Positions 17,635 through 26,120 of a stretch of DNA of 64,000 nucleotides are shown in pieces (the stretch's first letter is position 1; each line of letters begins with the position of its first letter). The position numbers were made by a program, and so were the translations under genes. Source of the stretch: Pseudomonas guariconensis. Lineage in GTDB: Bacteria > Pseudomonadota > Gammaproteobacteria > Pseudomonadales > Pseudomonadaceae. The notes under the pieces were generated by a model, which worked only from the letters and a program-made list of their open reading frames with translations, was not told the origin of the DNA and ran no database searches. The DNA lies in NCBI RefSeq assembly GCF_024127895.1, contig NZ_JAMYBK010000003.1:248001-312000 (forward strand). Reading direction: 5' to 3'.

Positions 17635-18342
17635 TTATGCCTGGATCAGCCCCTGCAAGCCTTTGATCGCCAGCAGGTGCAGCGGGTAGAAGGCATAGCC
17701 CCAGCGCCCCACCGGCACGATACGCCAGTCGTCACGGCGCAGTAGCCAGCCCCCCAGCGGGAGCGCCACGGCGGCGATGGCCAAGACCAGCAAGGTCGTG
17801 GGGTGCAGGAGGTGGTCGCGCAACCAGCTGTTGGTCAGGTTGCCAGCCATGGCCAGCAGGCAGGGCAATAGCCAGCTCGCCCCACCCCGGCTACGCGCGA
17901 TCAGGCAGGCGGCCGGCAACAGCACACCGGGCACACCGTACATCAGGCGCTCGCTGGCCAGGGCGGCGACCAACGCCGCGGCGATCCCGCCCAGGCGCGC
18001 CAACGCCTGGGGATGGTGCACGCCCCAGGCGACCAGCAGGCCCAGTGCCAGGGTGGGGATTACGCTGAAGGTCTGCGAGCCGTTGTCCAGCCAACGGTAG
18101 GGGCCTTCGCAGAGCACCGCGAACACCAGCAGCCAGCCCAGGTAACGAGCATTGCCACGGGTGAACAAGGCCCCGCTGTGACTGCGCCCGACATTGACGG
18201 CGATGGCCAGGCAGAACAGCGGAAAGGCCAGCCGCCCGAGGACGAACAGGCCCTCGGCGGCCGGCCAGAGAAAGCGCAGGTGGTCGGCGACCATGGTCAG
18301 GATCGCCGTCCACTTGACCAGGTCCAGCCCTGCCGAGCGCAT
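17635..18342 (-). CDS. TraX-family membrane protein
   Basis: 235 residues with about seven membrane segments. The N-terminus MRSAGLDLVKWTAILTMVADH matches the start of TraX (F-pilin acetylase) and its chromosomal relatives: L-K-x2-A-x2-x-M-x-x-D-H. LGRLAFPLFCLAIA and YAFYPLHLLAIKGL are the other conserved blocks. Chromosomal TraX-like proteins are putative membrane acyltransferases; no conjugation gene is nearby. Its ATG (18342-18340) overlaps the TGA of the upstream hydrolase by one base, giving TGATG and implying translational coupling. Function otherwise unknown. Confidence 0.8.
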   Translation of the reverse strand: MRSAGLDLVKWTAILTMVADHLRFLWPAAEGLFVLGRLAFPLFCLAIAVNVGRSHSGALFTRGNARYLGWLLVFAVLCEGPYRWLDNGSQTFSVIPTLALGLLVAWGVHHPQALARLGGIAAALVAALASERLMYGVPGVLLPAACLIARSRGGASWLLPCLLAMAGNLTNSWLRDHLLHPTTLLVLAIAAVALPLGGWLLRRDDWRIVPVGRWGYAFYPLHLLAIKGLQGLIQA

Positions 18343-19424
18343 CAATGGGCGTCCGCCCCCTGCCCCAGGTATTTGTCGCTCCAGGCGGCCAGGGGCAGCG
18401 GCGGTTGCTGCTCGAGGATGCGTCGCCAGATCAGCGCCAGGTCGTGGGCATTGAGCATCGAGCCGGCCCCGGCGCCGAGCCACAGCGACGGCGTGACGGC
18501 TGCCCAGCGCCCTTGCCCATCGCGGTGGGCCATGTCGAAGCGGAAGGTGTAGTTGCCGGGGATGCCCATGCGCAGGTCGCTCACCACCAGGGCGTCGCCG
18601 ACCACGTCGTAGCGCAGCCAGTCGCCGGTGAACCAGCGCAGGCGCTCGTGCAGGGGCTCACCCTGCAGCGCCTTGGCCAGCGCCAGGTTGAGCGGCTGGC
18701 GCTGCATTTCCGGCGGCTCGCGGTCGAACCAGCTGCTCACGCCTTCGTAGTAGTCGCCGTCCGGGGTCTTGGCCAGCACCCGCCAGACCAGGCTGTTGAA
18801 GGCGATGGGCACGGCGCGCAGCTCGGTGATGGCGATCCCACGCTGTTCGAGCGCGAGTTCGAAGCGTTGCTCGGCGGCCATGCGCCCGGCCAGGCCGAAG
18901 CCCAGGTAGGCGGTACTGAACAGCAAGGCCGCCGTCAGCAGCGGGATCGCCCTCCCCGCCATGCCCCTGATGCCGGCATAGGCGACGGCGGCCAGCAGCG
19001 GCACGGTGTACAGCGGGTCGATGATGAACACCGCGGCCCAGCTCTCGGGGATCGAGTGCAGCGGCCAGAACAACTGGGTGCCGTAGACGGTGAAGGCGTC
19101 GAGGATCGGGTGGGTGACCAGCACCAGCCAGAACGCCAGGAACAGCCTGGGCAAGGTGTAGCCCTTGTGCGGCCAGCGCCTGCGCCCGATCCGCTCGACC
19201 AGCCAGGCCAGCAACAGGGCCAGGGCGGTGAGGACGAAGACCGAATGGGAGAAACCCCGGTGGTAGGTCATCTGCGACACGGGGTCGGCATAGCGGATCA
19301 CTACGTCGAGGTCGGGCAACGTGCCCAGGGCAGCGCCGTAGAGCAGCGAACGGCGGCCCTGGATACGGCCCAGGACCGAGCCCTGCAGGGCGGCGCCGAG
19401 TACGGCTTGAGTCAGTGAGTCCAC
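18342..19424 (-). CDS. Membrane-bound metal-dependent hydrolase (YdjM/DUF457 family)
   Basis: 360 residues. The N-terminal membrane part has the His/Asp motifs of the family: LPDLDVVIRY, TYHRGFSHSVF and THPILDAFTVYGTQLFWP. Together they resemble a phospholipase-C-like metal site. A soluble C-terminal region of about 150 residues follows five membrane segments. E. coli YdjM is an inner-membrane member whose physiological substrate is not established. The start is GTG 19424. It is coupled to the TraX-like gene, so the two may act together at the membrane (inference). Confidence 0.8.
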   Translation of the reverse strand: MDSLTQAVLGAALQGSVLGRIQGRRSLLYGAALGTLPDLDVVIRYADPVSQMTYHRGFSHSVFVLTALALLLAWLVERIGRRRWPHKGYTLPRLFLAFWLVLVTHPILDAFTVYGTQLFWPLHSIPESWAAVFIIDPLYTVPLLAAVAYAGIRGMAGRAIPLLTAALLFSTAYLGFGLAGRMAAEQRFELALEQRGIAITELRAVPIAFNSLVWRVLAKTPDGDYYEGVSSWFDREPPEMQRQPLNLALAKALQGEPLHERLRWFTGDWLRYDVVGDALVVSDLRMGIPGNYTFRFDMAHRDGQGRWAAVTPSLWLGAGAGSMLNAHDLALIWRRILEQQPPLPLAAWSDKYLGQGADAH

Positions 19425-19498
19425 GGTTCAGGTCCCTGAAGCAGATGTTTTCGGGAACCTACCTGCATCGCGGTGGGCAGTGCAAATCCAATCGCCTG

Positions 19499-19580
19499 GC
19501 AAGCTTCAAGCTGCAAGAAAAAAGCTGGCCCGCGCAGATCCCGCTTTTCTTGCCGCTTGTAGCTTGAAGCTTGAAGCTGC
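19499..19580 (-). terminator. Long inverted repeat downstream of benF
   Basis: The left arm is AGCTTCAAGCTGCAAGAAAA followed by AAGC. The right arm is GCTTTTCTTGCCGCTTGTAG followed by CTTGAAGCTTGAAGCT. The arms pair with a few bulges into a hairpin some 80 bp long. It begins 9 bp after the benF stop and probably ends the ben-cat transcript. Such AGCTTCAAGC/GCTTGAAGCT repeats are common between pseudomonad genes. Confidence 0.65.
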
Positions 19581-19589
19581 GCCGCCCCC

Positions 19590-20840
19590 TCAGAACAGCT
19601 GCCAGGTATAGACCAGGATCAAGCGGTTCTCGTCGATGTCGGTGCGGTAGTTCGACCGCGCCATGGCATTTCTCACCCGAATGCCGAGCCCCTTGAACAT
19701 CCCATCCTGTACCGCATAGCCGATGTCGATGTCCCGCTCCCGGTCCTTGCCTTCGTAGCCCAGCCCGGTGTCGACATTGTCGCCGGTGATGTAGCGCACG
19801 GTCGCGGTCAGCCCGGGGATACCCAGGGCTGCGAAGTTGTAGTCATAGCGCACCTGGTACGAGCGTTCGTCGGTATAGGCGAATTCATAGGTCGGCACCT
19901 CGTTGCCCAGCGGCGTGATGTTGGCGAACACTCGCGGGAACGGGCTGTCGCCATACATGCCCTGGTAGCCGACATGGAAGCTGTGCCCGCCGTGCTTGGC
20001 CGTGAACAGCGAGAAGAACGCCTGGTTGTCGATGTCGCCCAGCAGGGCATCGCCCTCTTCGCGCGCGGTGAAGTACCCCAGATTGGCGCTGAGCAGCCAA
20101 TCCCCCACAGGCTCGCTGTGCTTGAAGCCGACGAAGCCCTGCCGGTAGATATCCTCCAATTGCCCGTACCACAGGCTGACGCTGCTCCGCTCGCCATTGA
20201 AGGCATAGTCGCCGCCCGCATAGTTGAAGGCGTCGCTCTCGGCCTGGCGCATGGGGACATGGCCGAGCATGGCGCTCATCTTGCCGTCGCCCCCCTCGTT
20301 GCGCAGGTGCGAGGACTTCAGGTGGCCAGCCTGCACGGTCAGGCCGTCCAGCTCGGTGGAACGGATGCTCGCCCCCTGGTAGGTCGGCGGCAGCAGGCGG
20401 ATGTCGCTGAAGGTCAGCACCGGCAGGTTGGGCTGCAGCTCGCCGATGCGCAGTTCGGTCTTCGACAGCCGCGCCTTGAAGGTCGGTGCCAGGCGGCTGT
20501 ACTCGTCGGCGGCGCGGCCATCGCCATGCACCGGCAACAGGCCGCTGTTGGCCCGGTCGGGGCTGCTGTCGAGCTTGATGCCCAAAAGGCCCAGGGCATC
20601 CACGCCGACGCCCAGGGTGCCCGGGGTGTAGCCGGACTTGAAGTCGAGGATCAAGCCCTGGGCCCACTCCTCGGTCTTCGACTGCGGATTGGCCCCGACG
20701 ATGTCGGAGTAGTCACGGCTGAAGTAGTAGTTACGGGCGCTCAGGCTGGCCTTGGCATCCTCGAAGAAGCCGCCTTCGGCGGCCAGCAGGGGTTGGCTGA
20801 GCAAGGTGACGCCCAGGGCGACGCAAGGGGTGTGGTTCAT
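19590..20840 (-). CDS. benF: OprD-family outer-membrane porin, benzoate-type BenF
   Basis: 416-residue precursor. A signal peptide ends near [11 protein letters not shown]. The mature start [20 protein letters not shown] is the OprD-family signature (an N-R-x-Y/F-x-Y block). The rest is alternating beta-strands and closes with [10 protein letters not shown] ending in Phe, as porins do. OprD-family members are 18-strand channels for carboxylates or amino acids. The place at the end of a ben operon after benE identifies it as BenF, the proposed benzoate channel. The start is ATG 20840. The 5' leader holds AATAACAA at 20861-20868, a Crc/Hfq-type motif. Confidence 0.9.
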   Translation of the reverse strand: MNHTPCVALGVTLLSQPLLAAEGGFFEDAKASLSARNYYFSRDYSDIVGANPQSKTEEWAQGLILDFKSGYTPGTLGVGVDALGLLGIKLDSSPDRANSGLLPVHGDGRAADEYSRLAPTFKARLSKTELRIGELQPNLPVLTFSDIRLLPPTYQGASIRSTELDGLTVQAGHLKSSHLRNEGGDGKMSAMLGHVPMRQAESDAFNYAGGDYAFNGERSSVSLWYGQLEDIYRQGFVGFKHSEPVGDWLLSANLGYFTAREEGDALLGDIDNQAFFSLFTAKHGGHSFHVGYQGMYGDSPFPRVFANITPLGNEVPTYEFAYTDERSYQVRYDYNFAALGIPGLTATVRYITGDNVDTGLGYEGKDRERDIDIGYAVQDGMFKGLGIRVRNAMARSNYRTDIDENRLILVYTWQLF

Positions 20841-20860
20841 TCCGAAGCTCTCTTTGGATC

Positions 20861-20868
20861 TTGTTATT
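20861..20868 (-). promoter_or_regulatory. Candidate Crc/Hfq (catabolite repression) motif in benF leader
   Basis: On the minus strand this reads AATAACAA, which fits AAnAAnAA, the A-rich Hfq/Crc target. It lies about 20 nt before the benF start codon. Confidence 0.5.
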
Positions 20869-20915
20869 GTGAGTAAGGTGCTGGGAACGCGAAGGTGGCG
20901 GTTGGTGGGTTCTTC

Positions 20916-22115
20916 CTAAGGGCTACGGCGCAAGGCCGCCTGGGGTTGGGGGCGGCACAGGCGCAGCAGCGCATGGGCCGCCAGGCCGAACAGCAAGCCC
21001 CAGAATGCTGCCGACAGGCCAAGGAAGGAGACGCCCGAGGCCGTCACCAGGAAGGTGAACAGGCCCGCATCGCGCTCTTGCGGTTCGGCCAGGCTGCGGG
21101 CCAGGGCCTCGCTGATGGCGCCGTACAAGGCAAGGCCGGCCAGGGCGGCGACCAAGGCGGCGGGGAATGCGGCGAACAACGACATCAAGGTGGCCCCGGC
21201 AATGCCCAGCAACAGGTACAGCACACTGCCGGCGACGGCCGCGACATAGCGCCGCCGCGGGTCCTCGTGGGCCTCGCGGCCGGTGCACAGGCTGGCGGTG
21301 ACCGCCGCGAGGTTCAGCCCATGGCAGCCGAACGGCGCGAGCAAGGCGCCGCCCACGGCGCTGGCGCTGATCAGCGGGCTGGCCGAGGTCTGGTAGCCGG
21401 CGTTGCGCAGCACCGCCATGCCCGGCATGAACTGCCCGGTCAGGGCGACCAGCACCAGGGGCAGACCCAGGCTGAACAGCGCCGACAGGCTGAACTGCGG
21501 GGCGATGAATTGCGGCGAGGCCAATTCCAGCACCAGGGCTTCGCTGCGCAGTTGCCCGCTGGCCAGGGTGACCGCCGCACCGACCAGCAGCACAGTGGCC
21601 ACCGCGTAGCGCGGCCGGAGCCTGCGCATCAGCACGTAGGTGACGAACATCGCCAGCACCAGCGCCGGCTGTGCCGGCAAGGCCCGGAACACCTCACTGC
21701 CGAAGCTGAACAGGATGCCGGCCTGCATGCCGGCGGCAATGGAGCCCGGCAGGCGGGCGATGATGCGGTCGAAGGCGCCGCTGATGCCGATCAGCAGCAG
21801 CACCAGGTTGGCCGCCAGATAAGCGCCGATGGCCTGCTCCAGGCCAAGCTGGGGCAAGGCCGTGACCAGCAGCGCGGAGCCGGGGATCGACCAGGCGATC
21901 ACCACCGGCACCCGGTAGCGCAGGCTGAGCAGTGCGCCGAGCACGGCGCTGCCCATCGACACCGCCCACACCCAGGACGACAGCAGCCCCTGGGACAGGC
22001 CCGCGGCCTCGGCAGCGTGGAAAATGATCACCAGGGGGCCGGCGTAGGAGATCATCGTGGCGATCATGCCGGCGACGATGGCGGACAGGGAGCAGTCCTT
22101 GAACAGGTCTTTCAT
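20916..22115 (-). CDS. benE: Benzoate/H+ symporter BenE
   Basis: 399 residues with 11-12 membrane segments. Family landmarks include the N-terminal SAIVAGMIATMISYAGPLVI, MGSAVLGALLSLRYRVPVVI, WSIPGSALL, GQFMPGMAVLRNAGY, and the central FGCHGLNLAAVTASLCTG, which is conserved in BenE proteins. It imports benzoate with protons across the inner membrane. ATG 22115 was chosen; the open frame continues upstream through a REP-like element and that extension is not protein-like. It is the ninth gene of the ben-cat block, 75 bp before benF and 184 bp after catA. Confidence 0.93.
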   Translation of the reverse strand: MKDLFKDCSLSAIVAGMIATMISYAGPLVIIFHAAEAAGLSQGLLSSWVWAVSMGSAVLGALLSLRYRVPVVIAWSIPGSALLVTALPQLGLEQAIGAYLAANLVLLLIGISGAFDRIIARLPGSIAAGMQAGILFSFGSEVFRALPAQPALVLAMFVTYVLMRRLRPRYAVATVLLVGAAVTLASGQLRSEALVLELASPQFIAPQFSLSALFSLGLPLVLVALTGQFMPGMAVLRNAGYQTSASPLISASAVGGALLAPFGCHGLNLAAVTASLCTGREAHEDPRRRYVAAVAGSVLYLLLGIAGATLMSLFAAFPAALVAALAGLALYGAISEALARSLAEPQERDAGLFTFLVTASGVSFLGLSAAFWGLLFGLAAHALLRLCRPQPQAALRRSP

Positions 22116-22183
22116 GGGACCTCGCGTGAGACATCGGGGCCCGGCCTTGGGTGGCGGGCGCTTGTTGTCAGGGGGGCCGGCAT

Positions 22184-22290
22184 GGCGAGGGCTTGGCCCT
22201 CGATTCGCGGCAAGCCCGCTCCCACAGGGCCCGAGTCGACCACGGCAAGGCCGTGTGGGAGCGCCGCCGTGAAGGGGCTGCGAGGCAGCC
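22184..22290. repeat. Inverted REP-like pair between catA and benE
   Basis: One copy reads ATTCGCGGCAAGCCCGCTCC followed by CACAGGG (22203-22231). An inverted relative, GGCCGTGTGGGAGCGCCGCC, follows at about 22248-22267. A GGGGCTGC-GAG-GCAGCCCC hairpin ends the unit. It sits exactly at the junction where catBCA meets benE. Confidence 0.6.
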
Positions 22291-22299
22291 CCTGCGCCC

Positions 22300-23226
22300 T
22301 CAGCCCTCTTGCAACGCTCGCGGCCGGTTGCTGCGCTGCTCGGCATCGCTGTCGGGCGCCTTCTGCAGCTGGAAGTCGAACGTCAGCTCGGCATAGCGCC
22401 CGGCGATCCCCCGCGCCCCGTCCTCGCGGAACACCACCTCGCCCACCAAGCCATCGCGGGTGGCGTAGGCGAAGTCGTCCCACAGGTACTTGTCGCCAGA
22501 CAGGTTGATCTGGGTGGTCAGGTGCCGGTGCCCCGGCGCCGAGATGAAGAAGTGCACATGGGCCGGGCGCTGGCCGTGGCGGCCGAGCAGGTCCAGGCAC
22601 TCCTGGGTCGGGCCCTGCGGGTCGCAGCCGTAGCCCGAGGGCACGATGGTGCGCGCACGGTAGCGGCCCTCGGCATCGGTGACGATGCGCCGGCGCAGGT
22701 TGTACTCGGACTGGCTCTGGTCGAAGAACGAGTAGGTGCCACGGGTGTTGGCATGCCACAAATCGACCGTGGCCCCGGCCAGCGGCTGGCCCTGGGGATC
22801 GAGCACCTGGCCTTCGAGGAACATCACCGTGGCCACGCCCTCCTCGCTGCCGTCGTCCATGCGCACCTCGCCTTGGGCAATCGGCGCGCCGGCCACGTAC
22901 AGTGGGCCTTCGATGGTGCGCGGGGTGCCGCCGGTGAGGCCGGCCTGGGCATCCTTGGCATCCTGCAGCAGGTCGAGGAAGTGCTCGATACCAAGGCCAG
23001 CCACCAGCAGCCCGGCCTCGCCGCGCCCGCCCAGACGGTTGAGGTAGTCGACGGCATGCCAGAACTCGTCCTCGCTGACCTCCAGGTCCTCGATCAGGCG
23101 GGCGGTGTCCTGCAGCACGCGCTGGATGATGCGCTTGAGGCGCGGGTTGCCGTCGTCGTTGCCGAAGCCGGCGACTTCTTCGAAGAACTTCTGGACCTCG
23201 GCAGTGTGGGAAATCTTCACGGTCAT
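22300..23226 (-). CDS. catA: Catechol 1,2-dioxygenase (intradiol)
   Basis: 308 residues, the typical CatA length. The N-terminal helical dimerisation domain is followed by the beta-sandwich with the four Fe(III) ligands: Tyr165 in TRGTYSFFD, Tyr199 in VPSGYGCDP, and His223 and His225 in RPAHVHFF. It opens catechol to cis,cis-muconate. The start is ATG 23226, with an AAGAACAA Crc/Hfq-type motif at 23243-23250 in the leader. It lies 40 bp after catC in the order catB-catC-catA. Only one catA is present in the window. Confidence 0.96.
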   Translation of the reverse strand: MTVKISHTAEVQKFFEEVAGFGNDDGNPRLKRIIQRVLQDTARLIEDLEVSEDEFWHAVDYLNRLGGRGEAGLLVAGLGIEHFLDLLQDAKDAQAGLTGGTPRTIEGPLYVAGAPIAQGEVRMDDGSEEGVATVMFLEGQVLDPQGQPLAGATVDLWHANTRGTYSFFDQSQSEYNLRRRIVTDAEGRYRARTIVPSGYGCDPQGPTQECLDLLGRHGQRPAHVHFFISAPGHRHLTTQINLSGDKYLWDDFAYATRDGLVGEVVFREDGARGIAGRYAELTFDFQLQKAPDSDAEQRSNRPRALQEG

Positions 23227-23242
23227 GATGGCGTACCTCGTG

Positions 23243-23250
23243 TTGTTCTT
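23243..23250 (-). promoter_or_regulatory. Candidate Crc/Hfq motif before catA
   Basis: On the minus strand this reads AAGAACAA (pattern AAnAAnAA), 16 nt before the catA start codon. Confidence 0.45.
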
Positions 23251-23266
23251 GTGCGTAGCGGGTGGG

Positions 23267-23557
23267 TCAGCGGTCGTCGGCGTGGATCGACGAGGGGTGG
23301 CGGCACAGGCCGTGCACCTCGATATCCATGTAGGGGAACAGCGGCAACTGCATCAGGGTGTCGTGCAGGGCCTCGACGCTGGGCAGGTCGAACACGCTGT
23401 AGTTGGCGTAGTGCCCGGCGATGCGCCACAGGTGGCGCCAGGTGCCCTCGCGCTGCAGGCGCTGGGCCAGCGCCTTCTCGTCGGCCTTCAGTTGCGCGGC
23501 CTTGGCCGGGTCCATGTCGACCGGCAGTCTCACGGTCATCTTCACGTGGAACAGCAT
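23267..23557 (-). CDS. catC: Muconolactone isomerase
   Basis: 96 residues, the exact family length. It starts MLFHVKMTVRLPVDMDP, keeps the conserved Glu in KADEKALAQ, and has the block HYANYSVFDL followed by PLFPYMDIEVHGLCRHPSS. It forms a decamer and converts muconolactone to beta-ketoadipate enol-lactone. An in-frame upstream codon at 23578 gives a longer N-terminus not seen in the family. It is placed 28 bp after catB and 40 bp before catA. Confidence 0.96.
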   Translation of the reverse strand: MLFHVKMTVRLPVDMDPAKAAQLKADEKALAQRLQREGTWRHLWRIAGHYANYSVFDLPSVEALHDTLMQLPLFPYMDIEVHGLCRHPSSIHADDR

Positions 23558-23585
23558 GGTGCTTCTCCTTCTAGGCAAGTCAGGT

Positions 23586-24707
23586 TCAGCGCCGGGCGAA
23601 ACGGACCAGGCGCGCTTCGTCCAGGGCCAGGCCCAGGCCCGGCGTGCGTGGCACGTGGAGCTGGAAGTCGCGGTAGACCGGCGCCTGGCTGACGATTTCC
23701 TCGGTCAGCAGCAACGGCCCGAACAGCTCGGTGCCCCAGGTCAGCTGGCGCAGGGTGAGGAAGGCATGGGCCGAGGCCAGGGTGCCGATCGAGCCTTCGA
23801 GCATGGTCCCGCCGTACAGGGCGATGCCGGCCGCCTCGGCGATCTGCGCGGTGCGCAGCACGGCACGCGGGCCGCCGTTCTTGGCGATCTTCAAGGCGAA
23901 GATGCTCGCCGCGCCGTCGGCCGCCAGGCTGAAGGCATCCTCGACGCTCTCGATCGACTCGTCGGCCATGATCGGCGCCGGGCTGCGCTGGTTCAGGCGC
24001 ACCTGGCCGGCGCGATTGATGCGCGAGATGGGTTGCTCGACCAGGTCGATGCCGTTGTCGCCCAGCACCTGGCAGGCGCGGATCGCCTGGGACTCGTCCC
24101 AGTACTGGTTGACGTCGACCCGCACGCTGGCCCGCTCGCCCAGGGCGCGCTTGATCGCCACCACGTGCTTGAGGTCGTGATCCAGCGGGTTGGCGCCGAT
24201 CTTCAGCTTGAAGATGCGGTGGCGACGTGCCTCGAGCATCTGTTCGGCCTCGGCGATGTCCCGGGTGGTGTCGCCGCTGGCCAGGGTCCAGGCCACGTCC
24301 AGGCTGTCGCGCACCCGGCCACCGAGCAGTTCGCTGACCGGCAGGCCCAGGCGCTTGCCCTGGGCATCGAGCAAGGCGCTCTCGATGCCAGACTTGGCGA
24401 ACGTGTTGCCCTTGGCGATCTTGTCCAGCTTGAGCATCGCGGCGTTGATGTTGTCCGCCGCCATGCCCAGCAGCGCGGGCGCCAGGTGGGCATCGATATT
24501 GGCCTTGATCCCCTCGGGGCTTTCGTAACCGTAGGCCAGCCCGCCAATGGTAGTGGCCTCGCCGATGCCCTCGACGCCGTCGCTGCAGCGCAGGCGTAGG
24601 ATCACCAGGGTCTGCTGCTGCATCGTGTGCATGGCCAGCTTGTGGGGGCGGATGGTCGGCAGGTCGACGATGATCGCCTCCAGCCGGTCGATGGTCGGGC
24701 TTGTCAT
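23586..24707 (-). CDS. catB: Muconate cycloisomerase
   Basis: 373 residues, enolase superfamily. Catalytic residues are visible at the family positions: Lys167/Lys169 in FKLKIG, metal ligands Asp198 (DVNQYWD), Glu224 (EQPIS) and Asp249 (ADES), and Lys273 in KIAKNGG. It turns cis,cis-muconate into muconolactone. The start ATG 24707 is only 28 bp after the benK stop. There is no room for a separate promoter and no divergent catR, unlike the usual catR-catB arrangement, so catB is probably read from the ben promoter. Confidence 0.97.
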   Translation of the reverse strand: MTSPTIDRLEAIIVDLPTIRPHKLAMHTMQQQTLVILRLRCSDGVEGIGEATTIGGLAYGYESPEGIKANIDAHLAPALLGMAADNINAAMLKLDKIAKGNTFAKSGIESALLDAQGKRLGLPVSELLGGRVRDSLDVAWTLASGDTTRDIAEAEQMLEARRHRIFKLKIGANPLDHDLKHVVAIKRALGERASVRVDVNQYWDESQAIRACQVLGDNGIDLVEQPISRINRAGQVRLNQRSPAPIMADESIESVEDAFSLAADGAASIFALKIAKNGGPRAVLRTAQIAEAAGIALYGGTMLEGSIGTLASAHAFLTLRQLTWGTELFGPLLLTEEIVSQAPVYRDFQLHVPRTPGLGLALDEARLVRFARR

Positions 24708-24735
24708 GCAAGGCTCCAGTTCAGTCAGTTGAGGG

Positions 24736-26064
24736 TCACGCTTGGCCGGCGGCCAGCAGGCCTTGGCGCCGGCCGCTGGCCAGGTGCACGGCCATGGCCA
24801 GCGCGGCGACCGCGCCAGGGATGGCGAAGGCGATGAAGTTCAGTTGCAGCGGCAGGTTGATGCCCATCAGCGCGCCACCGAGCAGCGGGCCGACGATGGC
24901 GCCGTTGCGGCCGATGCCGGAGGCCCAGCCAAGGCCGGTGGAGCGTACCGACAGGCCATAGAGCTGGGCGGCGCCGGCATAGAGCAGGATCTGCGTGCCG
25001 ATGGTGGTGGCCCCGGCGACGAAGATCAGCAGGTACAGCACCGGCATCGGGCTGTTGACGCCCAGCAGGCTGATCGACAGCGCCGCGCCGAGGAAGAACG
25101 CCACCTTGACCTTGACCAGGTTGTAGCGGTCGCCCAGCCAGCCACCGAGGATCGCCCCGGCCATGCCGCCGAAGTTCAGCGCCAGCAGGAACGACAGGCT
25201 CGACCCCAGGCTGTAGCCGGCGTTGGCCATCAGCTTGGGCAGCCAGGAGCTGAGCGCATAGACCATCAGCAGGCAGCAGAAAAACGCCAGCCACAGGGCC
25301 AGGGTGCGCACCGCCAGGCCGTCGCGCAACAGCGCCAGCACCGAGGCACCCTTGCCCTTGCGCTCCGGTGCCTGCAGCACGTCATCGGGCCGCACGTCGC
25401 AGTCGGGGTCCAGGCGCTTGAGCAGTGCACGCGCTTGCTCCGTACGGCCCTGGCGCACCAGGAAGCCGATGGATTCCGGCAGGTAGTAGAGGATCACCGG
25501 CAACAGCAGCAGTGGCAGCGCGGCGGCGAAGAACATCGACTCCCAACCGAAGCGTGGCAGCAGGTAGATCCCGATGCCCGCCGAGAGCATGCCACCCAAC
25601 GAGTAGCCGCTGAACATGATGGCCACCAGGGTGCTGCGCAGGCGCTTGGGCGCGTACTCGTTCATCAGCGCCACGGCGTTGGGCATCAGCCCGCCGCAGC
25701 CGAGCCCGGCGAAGAAGCGGTACACGCCGAACTCGCCGGGGGTGCTGGCGAAGCCGTTGAGGATGGTCGCCCCGGAGAACAGGGCGAAGCAGATGGCGAT
25801 GCCCTTCTTGCGCCCGATGCGGTCGGCCAGGCTGCCGAAGACCAGGGCGCCGAACATCATGCCGAACAGCGCGTAGCTGCCCAGGGCGCCGGCCTGCAGC
25901 GGGGTCAGGCCCCACTCTTTCATGATCACCGGCAGCACCACGCCGTAGATGAACAGGTCGTAGCCGTCGAAGACCAGCAGCAGGCCGCACCAGGCCATGA
26001 CCATCCAGTGAAACGGGGTGAAGCGGGCATTGTCGATGATCGGGTGGACGTCGAGGGTTCGCAT
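24736..26064 (-). CDS. benK: Benzoate MFS transporter (aromatic acid:H+ symporter family)
   Basis: 442 residues with 12 membrane segments. The first has the family motif LLVFDGYDLFIYGVVLP with its Asp residues needed for aromatic-acid uptake in AAHS carriers. The loop after segment 2 reads GSLADRIGRKKGI, the MFS motif A. A long central loop (about residues 215-245) is followed by the second half. The open frame runs far upstream through the antisense of benD; ATG 26064 is chosen because the protein starts there. AACAAAAA at 26082-26089 in the leader fits a Crc/Hfq site. It is located 56 bp after benD. Confidence 0.93.
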   Translation of the reverse strand: MRTLDVHPIIDNARFTPFHWMVMAWCGLLLVFDGYDLFIYGVVLPVIMKEWGLTPLQAGALGSYALFGMMFGALVFGSLADRIGRKKGIAICFALFSGATILNGFASTPGEFGVYRFFAGLGCGGLMPNAVALMNEYAPKRLRSTLVAIMFSGYSLGGMLSAGIGIYLLPRFGWESMFFAAALPLLLLPVILYYLPESIGFLVRQGRTEQARALLKRLDPDCDVRPDDVLQAPERKGKGASVLALLRDGLAVRTLALWLAFFCCLLMVYALSSWLPKLMANAGYSLGSSLSFLLALNFGGMAGAILGGWLGDRYNLVKVKVAFFLGAALSISLLGVNSPMPVLYLLIFVAGATTIGTQILLYAGAAQLYGLSVRSTGLGWASGIGRNGAIVGPLLGGALMGINLPLQLNFIAFAIPGAVAALAMAVHLASGRRQGLLAAGQA

Positions 26065-26081
26065 GGCATCTGTCTCTCTTG

Positions 26082-26089
26082 TTTTTGTT
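26082..26089 (-). promoter_or_regulatory. Candidate Crc/Hfq motif before benK
   Basis: On the minus strand this reads AACAAAAA (pattern AAnAAnAA), 17 nt before the benK start. Confidence 0.4.
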
Positions 26090-26120
26090 GTGTGAGGAAA
26101 ACCTTGCCCGAAGGCGGCGC

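Noticed and set aside
17635..18342. Conjugation or plasmid origin suggested by the TraX-like protein
   Set aside because: No tra genes, relaxase or origin-like repeats are nearby. TraX-like genes are common on chromosomes.
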